A DNA stretch of 64,000 nt from Erwinia oleae (GTDB taxonomy: Bacteria > Pseudomonadota > Gammaproteobacteria > Enterobacterales > Enterobacteriaceae). The position numbers were made by a program, and so were the translations under genes. The stretch's first letter is position 1. Each line of letters starts with the position of its first letter. Positions 28,614-37,418 of the stretch are shown one piece after another. Where the stretch lies: contig NZ_JNVB01000001.1 in NCBI RefSeq assembly GCF_000770305.1, forward strand, positions 1 through 64,000. Direction: 5' to 3'. A model generated the notes under the pieces. The model was not told where the DNA came from, did no database searches, and saw only the letters and a program-made list of their open reading frames with translations.

Positions 28614-28627
28614 TTGATCAATATCAA
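28614..28627. promoter_or_regulatory. Consensus FNR box upstream of apbE
   Basis: TTGATCAATATCAA matches the FNR consensus TTGAT-N4-ATCAA at every defined base. It is centred about 80 bases before the apbE start and about 78 bases before the divergent small gene, so either or both could be oxygen-regulated. Confidence 0.65.
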
Positions 28628-28701
28628 GTAACTAATTTCGGCGAAAACCGCTAAAAACAGCGTTTTTCGGGCCAATATTTTCTGGAGGCATGCAGGGAAG
28701 A

Positions 28702-29742
28702 ATGAAGAACAAATGTCTGTACTATGCTGGTTTAGCAGTATTTATTATGATTTCGGGCTGTGACAATCAAAACCAGAGTCGCGCCGATTCCGCGCTGATC
28801 CTTCAGGGAAGCACAATGGGAACATTCTGGCGCGTCAGCCTGGCTGACGTGGCACCCGAGCGCAAAGAAAGCCTGCAAAAAGCCGTGCAGCGGCAGCTCG
28901 ACGACGACGATCGCACGCTCTCAACCTGGAAAGCAGACTCGGTGCTGTCACGCTTCAATCGCTATCGCGGCAGCGAGCCGCAGCCGGTTAGCGATGACAT
29001 GGCGGATATTGTTACGGAGGCGCTGCGCATCGGTAAAAAAACCGACGGCGCAATGGACATCACCGTCGGCCCGCTGGTGAACCTGTGGGGCTTCGGGCCG
29101 GACAAGCAGCCGGTGAAAACGCCAACTCAGGCGCAGATCGAAGCGGCGCGGGCAAAAACCGGGCTGTCGCACCTGCGCGTTATTCAGCGTGCGGAAGGCG
29201 CGTATCTGCAAAAAGACTTGCCTGCGCTCTATGTGGACTTGTCCACGGTGGGCGAGGGCTTTGCGACCGATCATCTCGCACGACTGATGGAGAAAGAGGG
29301 CATCACCCGCTATCTTGTCTCTGTCGGTGGCGCGGTGCTGACCCGCGGGCTCAACCCGCAGGGCGAACCCTGGAAGGTGGCGATTCAGAAACCCACCGAC
29401 CGGGAAAACGCCGCGCAGGCGGTGGTTGACCTTCAGGGGCACGGAATCAGCACCTCCGGCAGCTATCGCAACTATTATGAACTGGACGGCAAACGCCTTT
29501 CTCACGTTATTGACCCCGCCACCGGCGCGCCCATTCAGCACAGGCTGGTTTCGGCAACGGTGATCGCCACCACCGCGCTGGAGGCCGACGGCTGGGATAC
29601 CGGACTGATGGTGCTTGGCGAAGAGAAGGCGAAGGCGCTGGCGCTGAGGGAGAAGCTTGCCGTTTATCTGATCATCAGGCAGGGCGATGAGTTTGTTAGC
29701 TGGATGTCGCCGCAGTTCAGGTCATTCGTTTTATCACCATAG
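28702..29742 (+). CDS. apbE: ApbE FAD:protein FMN transferase (lipoprotein)
   Basis: Periplasmic flavin transferase that attaches FMN covalently to Thr residues of redox proteins. About 346 residues, close to E. coli (351). It has a lipoprotein signal with lipobox ISGC, the TMGTFWR motif, MDITVGPLVNLWGFGP, LSTVGEGFATDHLA, and a C-terminal TALEADGWDTGLMV metal-site motif. ATG 28702 (MKNKCLYY) is chosen because the GGAGG at 28684 is too close to the earlier ATG at 28690; both are possible. alkB follows after ten bases. The FNR box upstream would suit a role in maturing anaerobic flavoproteins. Confidence 0.93.
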   Translation: MKNKCLYYAGLAVFIMISGCDNQNQSRADSALILQGSTMGTFWRVSLADVAPERKESLQKAVQRQLDDDDRTLSTWKADSVLSRFNRYRGSEPQPVSDDMADIVTEALRIGKKTDGAMDITVGPLVNLWGFGPDKQPVKTPTQAQIEAARAKTGLSHLRVIQRAEGAYLQKDLPALYVDLSTVGEGFATDHLARLMEKEGITRYLVSVGGAVLTRGLNPQGEPWKVAIQKPTDRENAAQAVVDLQGHGISTSGSYRNYYELDGKRLSHVIDPATGAPIQHRLVSATVIATTALEADGWDTGLMVLGEEKAKALALREKLAVYLIIRQGDEFVSWMSPQFRSFVLSP

Positions 29743-29752
29743 AGGAGTCACC

Positions 29753-30397
29753 ATGTTGGATCTCTTTAGTGAAGATGCGCCCTGGTCAGAGCCGCTGGCG
29801 GACGGGGCCGTTATCCTGCGCCGTCGCGCGCGCGATGAGAGCGAGGCGCTGATAACGTTGATCAACGACGTTGCCGCGCAAAATCCGTTTTACCACCGCA
29901 TCACGCCAGGCGGCCACCGCATGTCGGTGGCGATGACCAACTGCGGTAATTTCGGCTGGTCAAGCGATTCGCGTGGCTACCGCTACAGCGAGCAGGACAG
30001 CGCCTCCGGCAAACGCTGGCCACCGATGCCGGATCGCTTTCGCGCGCTGGCCGTGACCTGCGCACAGGAGGCCGGTTTTGCGGGCTTCAGTCCGGATGCC
30101 TGCCTGATAAACCGCTATGAGCCGGGCGCAAAACTGACGCTGCATCAGGATAAAGACGAGCAGGATCTGAAGGCGCCGATCGTTTCCGTCTCGCTGGGAC
30201 TGCCGGCGGTTTTTCAGTTTGGTGGTTTTGAACGCGGCGACGCCACGCAGCGGGTGCTGCTGGAGCATGGCGACGTAGTGGTGTGGGGCGGCCCGTCGCG
30301 GCTGCGTTATCACGGCATTCTGCCGCTGAAGCCGGGCGTTCATCCGCTGGCCGGCGCGTTTCGCTTCAATCTGACCTTTCGTCGTGCTTTTCGCTGA
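29753..30397 (+). CDS. alkB: AlkB DNA/RNA demethylase
   Basis: Fe(II)/2-oxoglutarate dioxygenase that repairs 1-methyladenine and 3-methylcytosine by oxidative demethylation. 214 residues. Iron ligands H131, D133 (LHQDKDEQD) and H187 (RYHGI), and the 2-oxoglutarate-binding R204 and R210, fall at the same numbers as in E. coli. The start MLDLFSED has GAGGAG six bases upstream; longer in-frame versions overlap apbE. In E. coli alkB is the second gene of the ada-alkB operon; here ada is absent and alkB follows apbE directly, so Ada-driven control at this place is lost. Confidence 0.97.
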   Translation: MLDLFSEDAPWSEPLADGAVILRRRARDESEALITLINDVAAQNPFYHRITPGGHRMSVAMTNCGNFGWSSDSRGYRYSEQDSASGKRWPPMPDRFRALAVTCAQEAGFAGFSPDACLINRYEPGAKLTLHQDKDEQDLKAPIVSVSLGLPAVFQFGGFERGDATQRVLLEHGDVVVWGGPSRLRYHGILPLKPGVHPLAGAFRFNLTFRRAFR

Positions 30398-30485
30398 CGG
30401 TTTAGGTGGCGGATGAGAATTATTATTGATATCGCCTTTCATCTCATTAAACTGCATGCTCAATTACGCATATTCGGGTGGTGTC

Positions 30486-32156
30486 ATGGAGTTGCTTCGC
30501 GTCGTTTACCGTCAGTACCGCTGGCCTTTCATTACGGTTATTCTTCTCAGCCTGCTCAGCGCCGTGCTGGGTATCGGGCTGATCGCCTTTATTAACCGTG
30601 AACTGATCGTCTCAGTGAATACGTCGCTGATGGTGCTGCCGGAGTTTCTGGGGCTGCTGGTACTGCTGATGGCGGTCACGCTTGGCTCGCAGCTGGCGCT
30701 GACCCAACTCGGACATCACTTTGTTTATCGCCTGCGCGGCGAATTTATCAAGCGTATTCTCGACACCCAGGTTGAACGCATTGAGCAGATTGGCAGCGCG
30801 CAGTTGCTGGCCGGGCTGACCAGCGACGTTCGTAATATCACTATCGCCTTTGTGCGTCTGCCGGAGCTGATTCAGGGCATTATTCTGACCGTAGGCTCTG
30901 CGGCTTATCTGGCCTGGCTCTCGCCTGAAATGCTGTTTGTCACCGCCGTCTGGGTGGCCATAACCATTATCGGTGGCTGGCTGCTGGTATCGAAAGTCTA
31001 TCGCCACATGGCGACGCTGCGTGAAACGGAAGACGCGCTTTACGCCGATTATCACACCATCATTGAAGGCCGTAAGGAGCTGGCGCTCAACCGCCAGCGC
31101 GCCGGACAGATTTTTGAAACGGTCTATCAGGAGAACGCGCGCACCTATCGCCATCATATCGTGCGTGCCGACACCTTCCATCTCAGCGCGGTAAACTGGT
31201 CGAACATTATGATGCTCGGTGCGATTGGTCTGGTGTTCTTTATGGCGAACAGCCTTGGCTGGGCCGATACGGCTGTTGCCGCCACCTATTCACTGACGCT
31301 GCTCTTCTTGCGTACGCCGCTGCTTTCCGCCGTTGGCGCGTTGCCGACGCTGCTCAGTGCGCAGGTGGCTTTTAATAAGCTGAACACCTTCAAACTGACC
31401 GCCTGGCGCCCCGAGTTTGCGCCGCCCGTTGCCTCGCAGACCTGGCAGACGCTTGAACTGCGCGAGCTGATGTTCAGTTACGGCGATAGCGGCTTTGCGG
31501 TTGGCCCGATAAATATGACCCTGAAACGCGGCGAGCTGGTGTTTCTGATCGGCGGCAACGGCAGCGGTAAGTCTACGCTTGCCATGCTGCTCACCGGCCT
31601 TTATCAGCCCGTTTCCGGGCAGATCCTGCTGGATGGCAAGCCCGTTGTGGCGGAGAACATGGAACGCTATCGCGCGCTCTTTTCTGCGGTCTTTACCGAT
31701 GTGCATCTGTTTGATCGATTAATTGATCATCGCGGCGAGCCTGCCGACCCGCTGCAAGTGCAGAGCTGGCTTGAGCGTTTGAAAATGCAGGACAAAATCA
31801 AACTGGATGGTAACAAAGTGCTTAATCTGAAGCTGTCAAAAGGACAAAGCAAGCGGCTGGCGCTGCTGCTGGCGACGGCGGAACAGCGCGATATTCTGCT
31901 GCTTGACGAGTGGGCCGCCGATCAGGATCCGCATTTCCGCCGTATTTTTTATCGCGAATTGCTGCCGTGGCTCCAGGAGATGGGAAAAACGGTGTTTGCA
32001 ATCAGCCATGACGATCACTACTTCCTGCACGCCGACCGGCTGCTGGAGATGCGTGACGGCCTGCTCAGCGAACTGACCGGCGAAGAGCGCGAAATGGCGA
32101 CGCTTGATGCGGTAAAACGCACCGACGTGGCGAGCCAGGCGGACATCACGACGTAA
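30486..32156 (+). CDS. yojI: YojI ABC exporter (microcin J25 efflux type)
   Basis: Inner-membrane half-type ABC exporter, 556 residues, very close to E. coli YojI, which with TolC exports microcin J25 and affects cysteine homeostasis. Six membrane helices occur in the first half (about 10-280; [18 protein letters not shown] near 240). The ATPase domain has Walker [10 protein letters not shown], an LSKGQ signature ([10 protein letters not shown]) and Walker B DILLLDEW, followed by ISHDD. The start [15 protein letters not shown] is the family start. Its 3' end overlaps the convergent phosphopantetheinyl transferase gene by 11 bases. Confidence 0.94.
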   Translation: MELLRVVYRQYRWPFITVILLSLLSAVLGIGLIAFINRELIVSVNTSLMVLPEFLGLLVLLMAVTLGSQLALTQLGHHFVYRLRGEFIKRILDTQVERIEQIGSAQLLAGLTSDVRNITIAFVRLPELIQGIILTVGSAAYLAWLSPEMLFVTAVWVAITIIGGWLLVSKVYRHMATLRETEDALYADYHTIIEGRKELALNRQRAGQIFETVYQENARTYRHHIVRADTFHLSAVNWSNIMMLGAIGLVFFMANSLGWADTAVAATYSLTLLFLRTPLLSAVGALPTLLSAQVAFNKLNTFKLTAWRPEFAPPVASQTWQTLELRELMFSYGDSGFAVGPINMTLKRGELVFLIGGNGSGKSTLAMLLTGLYQPVSGQILLDGKPVVAENMERYRALFSAVFTDVHLFDRLIDHRGEPADPLQVQSWLERLKMQDKIKLDGNKVLNLKLSKGQSKRLALLLATAEQRDILLLDEWAADQDPHFRRIFYRELLPWLQEMGKTVFAISHDDHYFLHADRLLEMRDGLLSELTGEEREMATLDAVKRTDVASQADITT

Positions 32157-32910
32157 CGATGCGGCTGAGCAGCTCGCTGCCGCTGATAATTACGTGCCCG
32201 TTGAAGCATCTGCCCGCAGGTAAAAGCGCAGAGAGTGCCTGCGGCAGTTGCAGCGTAACCCTGGCAAGCTGCGGTTCTGCTGCAACGATCTCCGCCTGAT
32301 GAAAATCGATAAAGCGCCGCAGGCCTGGAAACAGCGCTTTATAGAGACTCTCTTTCAGTGAAAACGCCGCGGTGAGCGCTGAGGCAAAGGGCAGGCCGCT
32401 TTGCTGTAGGAGCGCTTTCTCCTGTGCGTTAATAATCATATCCGCCATTTCATGCGCCGTTTCATCACGCATGATCTGCTCAACGTCCACGCCAACCAGT
32501 AAATCGTTCTGCGCACGCGCAAGCAACAGACACACGTAGCCGTCGGTATGCGACAGCGAACCGGCGATACCTTCCGGCCAGCAGGGCGCGCGATCGGCAT
32601 CGTTGACCAGCAGAAAATCTGAAAGATGGAAGACTTCAAGCGCGTGACGGACAAGAGCGCGGCTCGCCAGGTATTCCGCCCGCCGTTTGTTTACCGCCGC
32701 TTCTAACGGCGCAGGAAGAGGAATGCCCGTCAGATCGTGCAGGTTTTGATGATAACGCGCAGGATGGTAGCGAGCCTGAAAGAGCAGAACCGCGGGCTTT
32801 TCGGGCAGGGGGTGGCAGTGCAGGGCACTCAAAAAATGGCGCGATGTCAGCGGCGGTGCCAGAGTTATCGGGCCGTTGGCGTGGTAAAGAGAGAGGGACA
32901 GTTGATCCAC
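32146..32910 (-). CDS. 4'-phosphopantetheinyl transferase, EntD-like
   Basis: Transfers the phosphopantetheine arm from CoA to carrier proteins of siderophore or other nonribosomal/polyketide synthases. About 254 residues, EntD/PcpS subgroup: [22 protein letters not shown], metal-binding VGVDVEQI and [16 protein letters not shown] 32910 ([10 protein letters not shown]) is preferred; a TTG at 32943 would add 11 residues but sits inside a 13-bp hairpin and has no ribosome-binding site. No synthase genes are in the window, so the target is unknown. It may be co-transcribed with the 69-residue gene upstream. Confidence 0.88.
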   Translation of the reverse strand: MDQLSLSLYHANGPITLAPPLTSRHFLSALHCHPLPEKPAVLLFQARYHPARYHQNLHDLTGIPLPAPLEAAVNKRRAEYLASRALVRHALEVFHLSDFLLVNDADRAPCWPEGIAGSLSHTDGYVCLLLARAQNDLLVGVDVEQIMRDETAHEMADMIINAQEKALLQQSGLPFASALTAAFSLKESLYKALFPGLRRFIDFHQAEIVAAEPQLARVTLQLPQALSALLPAGRCFNGHVIISGSELLSRIVTS

Positions 32911-32924
32911 ACGGCACCTGACTG

Positions 32925-32956
32925 CAATCTGCTTAAACGGCAATTTAAGCAGATTG
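32925..32956. promoter_or_regulatory. 13-bp perfect inverted repeat before the phosphopantetheinyl transferase gene
   Basis: Arms CAATCTGCTTAAA (32925-32937) and TTTAAGCAGATTG (32944-32956) with a six-base loop. It lies in the 68-base gap between the 69-residue gene and the transferase gene. No T-run follows on either strand, so it is more likely an operator or an RNA hairpin in the leader than a classical terminator. Confidence 0.6.
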
Positions 32957-32977
32957 ACGTCTGTATGGCAAAGTAAG

Positions 32978-33187
32978 TCAGTCGTTAGGCGGGATAGCCA
33001 TGCCTTTTATTGAAACCACAAATCGCCCCTCTTTGAGCGAGACTTTCGCGCCTCTTTCGCACCAGTGGCTGGCAAGGCGAAAAAAATCGTCGCTGTCGAT
33101 ATTCTCCGGTAGCGCCACTTTACGCACGCCTGACCCGAGCATGTCATCTGCATCTTTAATATCTTTCGCTTTAATGGTTGGCATCAT
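32978..33187 (-). CDS. Hypothetical 69-residue protein
   Basis: Short acidic-to-neutral soluble protein starting MMPTIKAKDIKDADDML, without membrane helix or signal peptide; it has one Cys (HWCERG) and ends MAIPPND. I do not recognise the family. Coding is supported by ordinary amino-acid composition and its place upstream of, and in line with, the phosphopantetheinyl transferase gene. The ribosome-binding site is weak, and either of two adjacent ATGs could start it. Confidence 0.55.
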   Translation of the reverse strand: MMPTIKAKDIKDADDMLGSGVRKVALPENIDSDDFFRLASHWCERGAKVSLKEGRFVVSIKGMAIPPND

Positions 33188-33324
33188 AAGCCCATGACAG
33201 TATCTTGTTGTACTGTAAGAGATTAGTGCTGTAATGTGTTAAAAAGATGACAGTTTTGTTTCAGCGTGGCGCTTTAAGATTTGTGCTATCGCTTTCAGTG
33301 CCAGCGTCATCTGTTATGTCCAGG

Positions 33325-34152
33325 TCAGTGCTTAATGAATTCGCGAAAGGCGTCACGATTATCCACCAGCCAGTCAGGGAAATCTGGCTTGATGAGCGGT
33401 TGAGCTATCAGTTTTCGGTCACGTCCCCAAATATCTTCCGCCTGTTGAATGACTCTGGCGATATGCTCAGGGTTGTTAAACTCCGGCAGGTCATATTCGG
33501 TATGCGAAATAGAGGACATTTTTTCAGCGATCCGTTGCGGATCCATTATCCATGAAAAATGCCATCCTCCGTTTGTAACAATGCGGGTACGTAGCTTAAG
33601 CCACTGCCATTTGAACCAGTTCTTTTTGATGGCTGACCGTTTCACATTACGCAGGGTTTCCGGCTCACCGTGAAAAAAATTGACCAGATGCCTGAACCTG
33701 ACGGCTTTAGGAAGCTTGCACTGGCGCGCTGTGCCATCGACGTTAAATACCTGGAGATTAAACTGGTAATTATAAAAATTCTGGTGAATTACCGTGCACA
33801 GAGCGCGCGGATCGATCTTGTTAAAAACGGCTGGCGAAAAAATCTCATCGATATCAGAAATCAGAATAAGATCGTTTCCATGGGCATCGCTCAGCCCGCG
33901 CATGATGGCATTTCGCGTGTCGGCTTCGTTTTGCCAGGCGTCTTCATGCGGTAAGCGATCAAAAACCACATAGATGATTTTGTCCCTGAACGCGCTGAAC
34001 TTCTCAGGATCGAAGTTCAATTTTTTAGGTTTTCCCGTAAAAGTATGAGTGGACTCAACAATAACGAATTTGTCGACACAGTTTGCCAGGGTATTCAGCC
34101 TGATCGTTAACAGCATGTCTTCGTCGTAATATAAAAAACAGTCGTAAATCAT
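33325..34152 (-). CDS. Glycosyltransferase family 17 protein
   Basis: 275 residues, resembling GT17 (beta-1,4-N-acetylglucosaminyltransferase-like) proteins: MIYDCFLYYDEDMLLTIRL at the start, FVIVESTHTFTGKPKKL, the ISDIDEI motif with the likely metal-binding acidic residues near 98-102, and GGWHFSWIMDP near 196. It has no signal peptide, so it probably acts in the cytoplasm on a surface glycan precursor; donor and acceptor cannot be told. It stands alone without other polysaccharide genes and is less GC-rich than the core genes, suggesting acquisition. Confidence 0.82.
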   Translation of the reverse strand: MIYDCFLYYDEDMLLTIRLNTLANCVDKFVIVESTHTFTGKPKKLNFDPEKFSAFRDKIIYVVFDRLPHEDAWQNEADTRNAIMRGLSDAHGNDLILISDIDEIFSPAVFNKIDPRALCTVIHQNFYNYQFNLQVFNVDGTARQCKLPKAVRFRHLVNFFHGEPETLRNVKRSAIKKNWFKWQWLKLRTRIVTNGGWHFSWIMDPQRIAEKMSSISHTEYDLPEFNNPEHIARVIQQAEDIWGRDRKLIAQPLIKPDFPDWLVDNRDAFREFIKH

Positions 34153-34590
34153 TTTGACCTGTCATTCCCGAGGAAAAGATCTGAAAATAAACTAAAAATT
34201 CAGTTATTTTTTGTTTGCTCACCGTAGTAAGGAAAGCGATCTTAACAGAATGACGCTACCTGATAAATTCCTCTTATTCTTCTTTGGAATCAGTGCCGCA
34301 AATCGTAAGAACAGTTGTGAATCAGATATCAATTATGCTAGCTTAACGGCTATTAATCATCCACTTAACTTCCGTGACCATGAACAACGCATCGATCTGT
34401 TATTCTGCCAGTGACATCATCGGCTCGCCGATGTTCGCTGCGGTGCTGCGTCACGGTTTCTTTGCCTGCCTCTGTCCGCCTCCGCCTCCTGCGTCTGCAA
34501 CTGCCTGTTACAGGGCGTAATTTCCCTGATTTGTTGACGCGTTTACGCGTTAATCATTCTATTGCAGTGACTGGAAACTGGAGCTAATCC
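34153..34590. other. Intergenic region upstream of the DMT exporter
   Basis: About 440 bases between divergent genes. It contains a candidate 46-codon leader peptide (34380-34520) and two stem-loops after it: CAGGG/CCCTG at 34511-34528, which includes the leader stop, and ACGCG-TTTA-CGCGT at 34537-34550. The part 34153-34379 is AT-rich and probably holds promoters; none could be fixed. Confidence 0.5.
34380..34520 (+). CDS. Possible Cys/Pro-rich leader peptide of the DMT exporter
   Basis: 46-codon frame, MNNASICYSA... with four Cys and a run of five Pro (CLCPPPPPAS) near its end, stopping at TAA 34518 inside a stem-loop, 70 bases before the exporter start. The layout (short frame, ribosome-stalling polyproline, overlapping hairpins, downstream transporter) is that of an attenuation leader. 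The ribosome-binding site is poor, and I do not know a matching family, so a non-coding leader RNA is the alternative. Confidence 0.4.
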   Translation: MNNASICYSASDIIGSPMFAAVLRHGFFACLCPPPPPASATACYRA

Positions 34591-35445
34591 ATGCTTTTCG
34601 ATAAATCTTTTCTTGCGTCTCAGGGCGCTATTTCTGGGTTCGTTCTTCTGTGGGGAAGCGCGGCTATTTTTACCCGTCTGGGGCTCGATAATGCCTCACC
34701 GCTTGCGCTGATAGCCTGCCGGTTTATCGTCGCGTTAATCGTATTGCTGACGCTGGGTATTATCCGGGGTCGCTTGCTACCCCCACCGATAGCACGAAAA
34801 CAGGTGCTTCTGAGCGGTGTGATGATAATTGGCGGCTATTCGCTATGCTACTTTGAGGCGATGGCGCACGGCGTGACGCCGGGTTTAATTGCCACTATTA
34901 TGAGCATTCAACCTCTGTTAACGCTTTGCCTCGTTAAGCCGGAAATGAATGGCAGACGGGTGGTCGGATTAATTATAGCGCTAAGTGGGTTGATATTACT
35001 GGTCTGGCGCAGCCTTGCGGCGGCGCAGATGTCGGGGCAGGGGCTCATGTTTGCACTCGCCGCCCTGTTGTTTATGACGTTTGGCGCAATTTTGCAGCAA
35101 AAGCTTCCTTACTCTCCCGCTGAAGTTTTACCTGTGCAATATGCCGTGAGTTTGCTGCTTTGCCTCTTCTTTGTGCCTTTCAGTTCGTTCCGGATTAACT
35201 TCAACGGGGAATTTGTGATTTCGGTACTTTTCCTTGGCGTATTCATTTCCGTTCTCGCGCAACTGCTCCTGTATCGCTTATTGAATGCGGGAAATATCGT
35301 TAATGTTACCAGCCTGTTTTATCTGGTTCCGGTTATTACTGCCATTCTTGACTACGTACTGCTCGGCAACAGGTTGCCGTTATCAGGAATTATCGGTATG
35401 GCGGCAATTATCGGCGGAGTGAGTCTGGTCTTCAGAAAACCATAG
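34591..35445 (+). CDS. EamA/DMT-family exporter
   Basis: Inner-membrane drug/metabolite transporter, 284 residues with about ten hydrophobic helices in two EamA halves (about 12-140 and 150-283), starting near GFVLLWGSAAIFTRLGLD. Family members export amino acids or other metabolites; the substrate cannot be read from the sequence. The start has GGAG eight bases upstream. It is preceded by a possible leader peptide. Its last codons run to the edge of the decayed accessory region. Confidence 0.88.
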   Translation: MLFDKSFLASQGAISGFVLLWGSAAIFTRLGLDNASPLALIACRFIVALIVLLTLGIIRGRLLPPPIARKQVLLSGVMIIGGYSLCYFEAMAHGVTPGLIATIMSIQPLLTLCLVKPEMNGRRVVGLIIALSGLILLVWRSLAAAQMSGQGLMFALAALLFMTFGAILQQKLPYSPAEVLPVQYAVSLLLCLFFVPFSSFRINFNGEFVISVLFLGVFISVLAQLLLYRLLNAGNIVNVTSLFYLVPVITAILDYVLLGNRLPLSGIIGMAAIIGGVSLVFRKP

Positions 35446-36578
35446 GTACAACAGCGGGCTATATGTTTAGCTCGCTGTTCCGTCTTACCCGTCACGTTGT
35501 TGCCTTCACTCGCAATCCTGATCCTTCTTAGCAGACAGCCGCTTTGTCGGCCATGGTGTCCTTCAGTGACATCGGTAAAGCGGACTTTATGCAGAGAAAT
35601 TTCCTCCGGGGCTGCATGAGTATGTCGGGAGACTATTATGCGGGACGGTGACAGAAGGGAGCACAGCGATATTATGTCCTGTCATGGAAAGGAGACGACA
35701 TAGAGGGTTTAAAAGCGTGTGCATGATGTGATTGCACATGTGCAGAAAGGTACAAAAAGTCAAAGGGCTAGTCTTGCGATTAATCCTTTGACCTCACCAG
35801 AGAAAAGGCTGAAGCTGGGGCGAAAACATAAAAAATATTAACAAAATCAACATATTGACTCCCAACAAAGGGCGGCCTATCAAGCATTTGACTCATCAAT
35901 ATATGAAAGAGGCTATGGAGTGAGACGGTAAGAAACGGGGCGGTTATGAGTCAGCTTATTTCCGTTGGGTTGTATTGGCTCGCCACTTCCCGGATCCGCT
36001 TCTGGAATGATTTACGCGCGATCAAATTATCTGCTTCCGCAACAAACGACTGAAAGAGGTTTCAGGATCAACCGTACGGCTGGAACTGCAATTACTTTCT
36101 CGTTTCTTACGCTGGTGACCCTGTGAGAAGGGGATTGAGTGCGAGGATGTAGTTGCTGGCGTCAAACTGCCCGAACCAGATAAGCCACAAGATAAGATCA
36201 TTGAACGCGATGAATATGAGATGGTTTTGGAACGTGCCAGTGTCAAATCAATACCGATCATTATATTGGCATGGGAAACAGCGATGCGCCGTAATGAGAT
36301 CGTGGCACTCAGGCTGAATATGATCGATTTCAGGAAGAAGACAATTTCCCTTCAGTACGATATAACTAAAAACGGCGAGGCAAGGGATGTTCCGCTGTCA
36401 ACAGCCGGACTTGAATTGCTGAAACTTGTGTGATGGCAGAGACAAAATAAGCCGCTGTTTAGCCTCACGGTTTTACGGAAAAACCAGGTAACTCGTTGAG
36501 TGGTAATCTTGACTGCCCCCACTGACTGTGGCTCTATATTAAGCCGGACTTAGTTATAGTGAGAGGGAGCGCACACCT
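35446..36578. other. Decayed region with integrase remnant, otherwise gene-poor
   Basis: About 1.1 kb without intact genes. The first 490 bases show no coding resemblance I can name; a 40-codon fragment around 35724-35842 has no start and is unassigned. The second half contains a tyrosine-recombinase pseudogene. Composition is more AT-rich than the core genome. Together with the following AT-rich genes it looks like the degraded remains of a mobile element near tRNA-Pro. Confidence 0.6.
35955..36492 (+). pseudogene. Tyrosine recombinase (integrase) remnant
   Basis: One reading frame, interrupted by at least three stops (near 36009, 36117 and 36431), gives an integrase-like order: AYFRWVVLARHFPDP, then VSGSTVRLELQLLSRFLRW, KGIECEDVVAGVKLPEPD, and the catalytic-core start LAWETAMRRNEIVALR with the first catalytic Arg, then DVPLSTAGLELLKLV. 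The C-terminal HxxR and Tyr boxes are missing. The single consistent frame with scattered stops indicates slow decay rather than one recent mutation. Confidence 0.7.
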
Positions 36579-37025
36579 GTGGATACAGTTGAACAACTTA
36601 ATGGGACGTACTTCTACAAAGGGATAAGTAATCTATCGCCGTATGAGTTACTTTTTTGGGTTTTTGTGACAAATGTTGAGAAACAATTGGGTGTGCAGGA
36701 TTTAGCTGCTATCACAGCCTTACTCTTGGGTGATAACTCTATCGATGTGCCTGGCAAACCGATGACTGCAACACCAGGCACTTCATACGCATCTGTTTTT
36801 TTCCGGAGATGGCTAAATATCAGGCTCAAAAGAAATATTCTTCCCACTTTGACAAAAAAATCCATTCAGCATTTTAAATTCAGGATGGTAAATAATCTGG
36901 GTGTGTTTGTTGGGAGAGCTGTTCCAGTTGTGGGGTGGGTAGTTTTAGCAAAAGACGTTTCACAGATCGTCTTTTTTACAATGGTAGAATATAATCGTAT
37001 CGTCAGTTATGAGCATAAAATATGA
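36579..37025 (+). CDS. Membrane protein of unknown function in an AT-rich cluster
   Basis: 148 residues from GTG 36579 with GAGAGGGAG nine bases upstream. The N-terminal half is mixed; the second half is basic (RRWLNIRLKRN) and then has a hydrophobic glycine-containing segment (NNLGVFVGRAVPVVGWVVLAKDV, positions about 108-130) that could span or insert into a membrane. I do not recognise a named family. Its stop overlaps the start of the DUF1493 gene (ATGA), so the two are translationally coupled and likely act together. Base composition is clearly lower in GC than the core genes, indicating transfer. Confidence 0.7.
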   Translation: MDTVEQLNGTYFYKGISNLSPYELLFWVFVTNVEKQLGVQDLAAITALLLGDNSIDVPGKPMTATPGTSYASVFFRRWLNIRLKRNILPTLTKKSIQHFKFRMVNNLGVFVGRAVPVVGWVVLAKDVSQIVFFTMVEYNRIVSYEHKI

Positions 37026-37348
37026 TTAGCGATAATGATGTTCTGAAATTCTTCCGTGAAGAGATTTCTACGCTTGCAACTATCACTTTCAAAAAAATAC
37101 CTTTAGAACTTGATACAGCATTACAAAGCTATTCGGAAATTGATGAACTTATCTATGCAATAGAAAAATATGATGAAAAATTCAATGTTAATACTTCAGA
37201 TATTGATATGAATCATTATTACCCTTGGAAAGATGAATGGTTTTTTAGAAAGTGGTTTACCCGTAAACCTGTTAGACAAAGCAGTAAGCCTTTGACAGTA
37301 CGAATGTTCGCAGAGTCAGCAAGAGCGGGAAAATGGCTTTATGATTAA
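37022..37348 (+). CDS. DUF1493 family protein
   Basis: 108 residues, matching the DUF1493 pattern: FFREEI near the start, a central YPWKDEWFFRKWF block and the C-terminal PLTVRMFAESARAGKWLYD-type ending. Soluble, acidic N-terminal half, no signal peptide. The function of the family is not known to me. It is coupled to the preceding membrane-protein gene by a four-base overlap, a pairing that would suit a toxin-immunity or regulator-target relation, but nothing in the sequence proves this. Confidence 0.75.
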   Translation: MISDNDVLKFFREEISTLATITFKKIPLELDTALQSYSEIDELIYAIEKYDEKFNVNTSDIDMNHYYPWKDEWFFRKWFTRKPVRQSSKPLTVRMFAESARAGKWLYD

Positions 37349-37418
37349 TCAGTGCTGAACAGACAATGCTCATTTTAATGGAATTATAAACCAGAAAATC
37401 TCTTTAAGAAGGCTAAAA

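Noticed and set aside
32911..32943. TTG start for the phosphopantetheinyl transferase
   Set aside because: It lies within a 13-bp hairpin and lacks a ribosome-binding site; GTG 32910 has AGG nearby.
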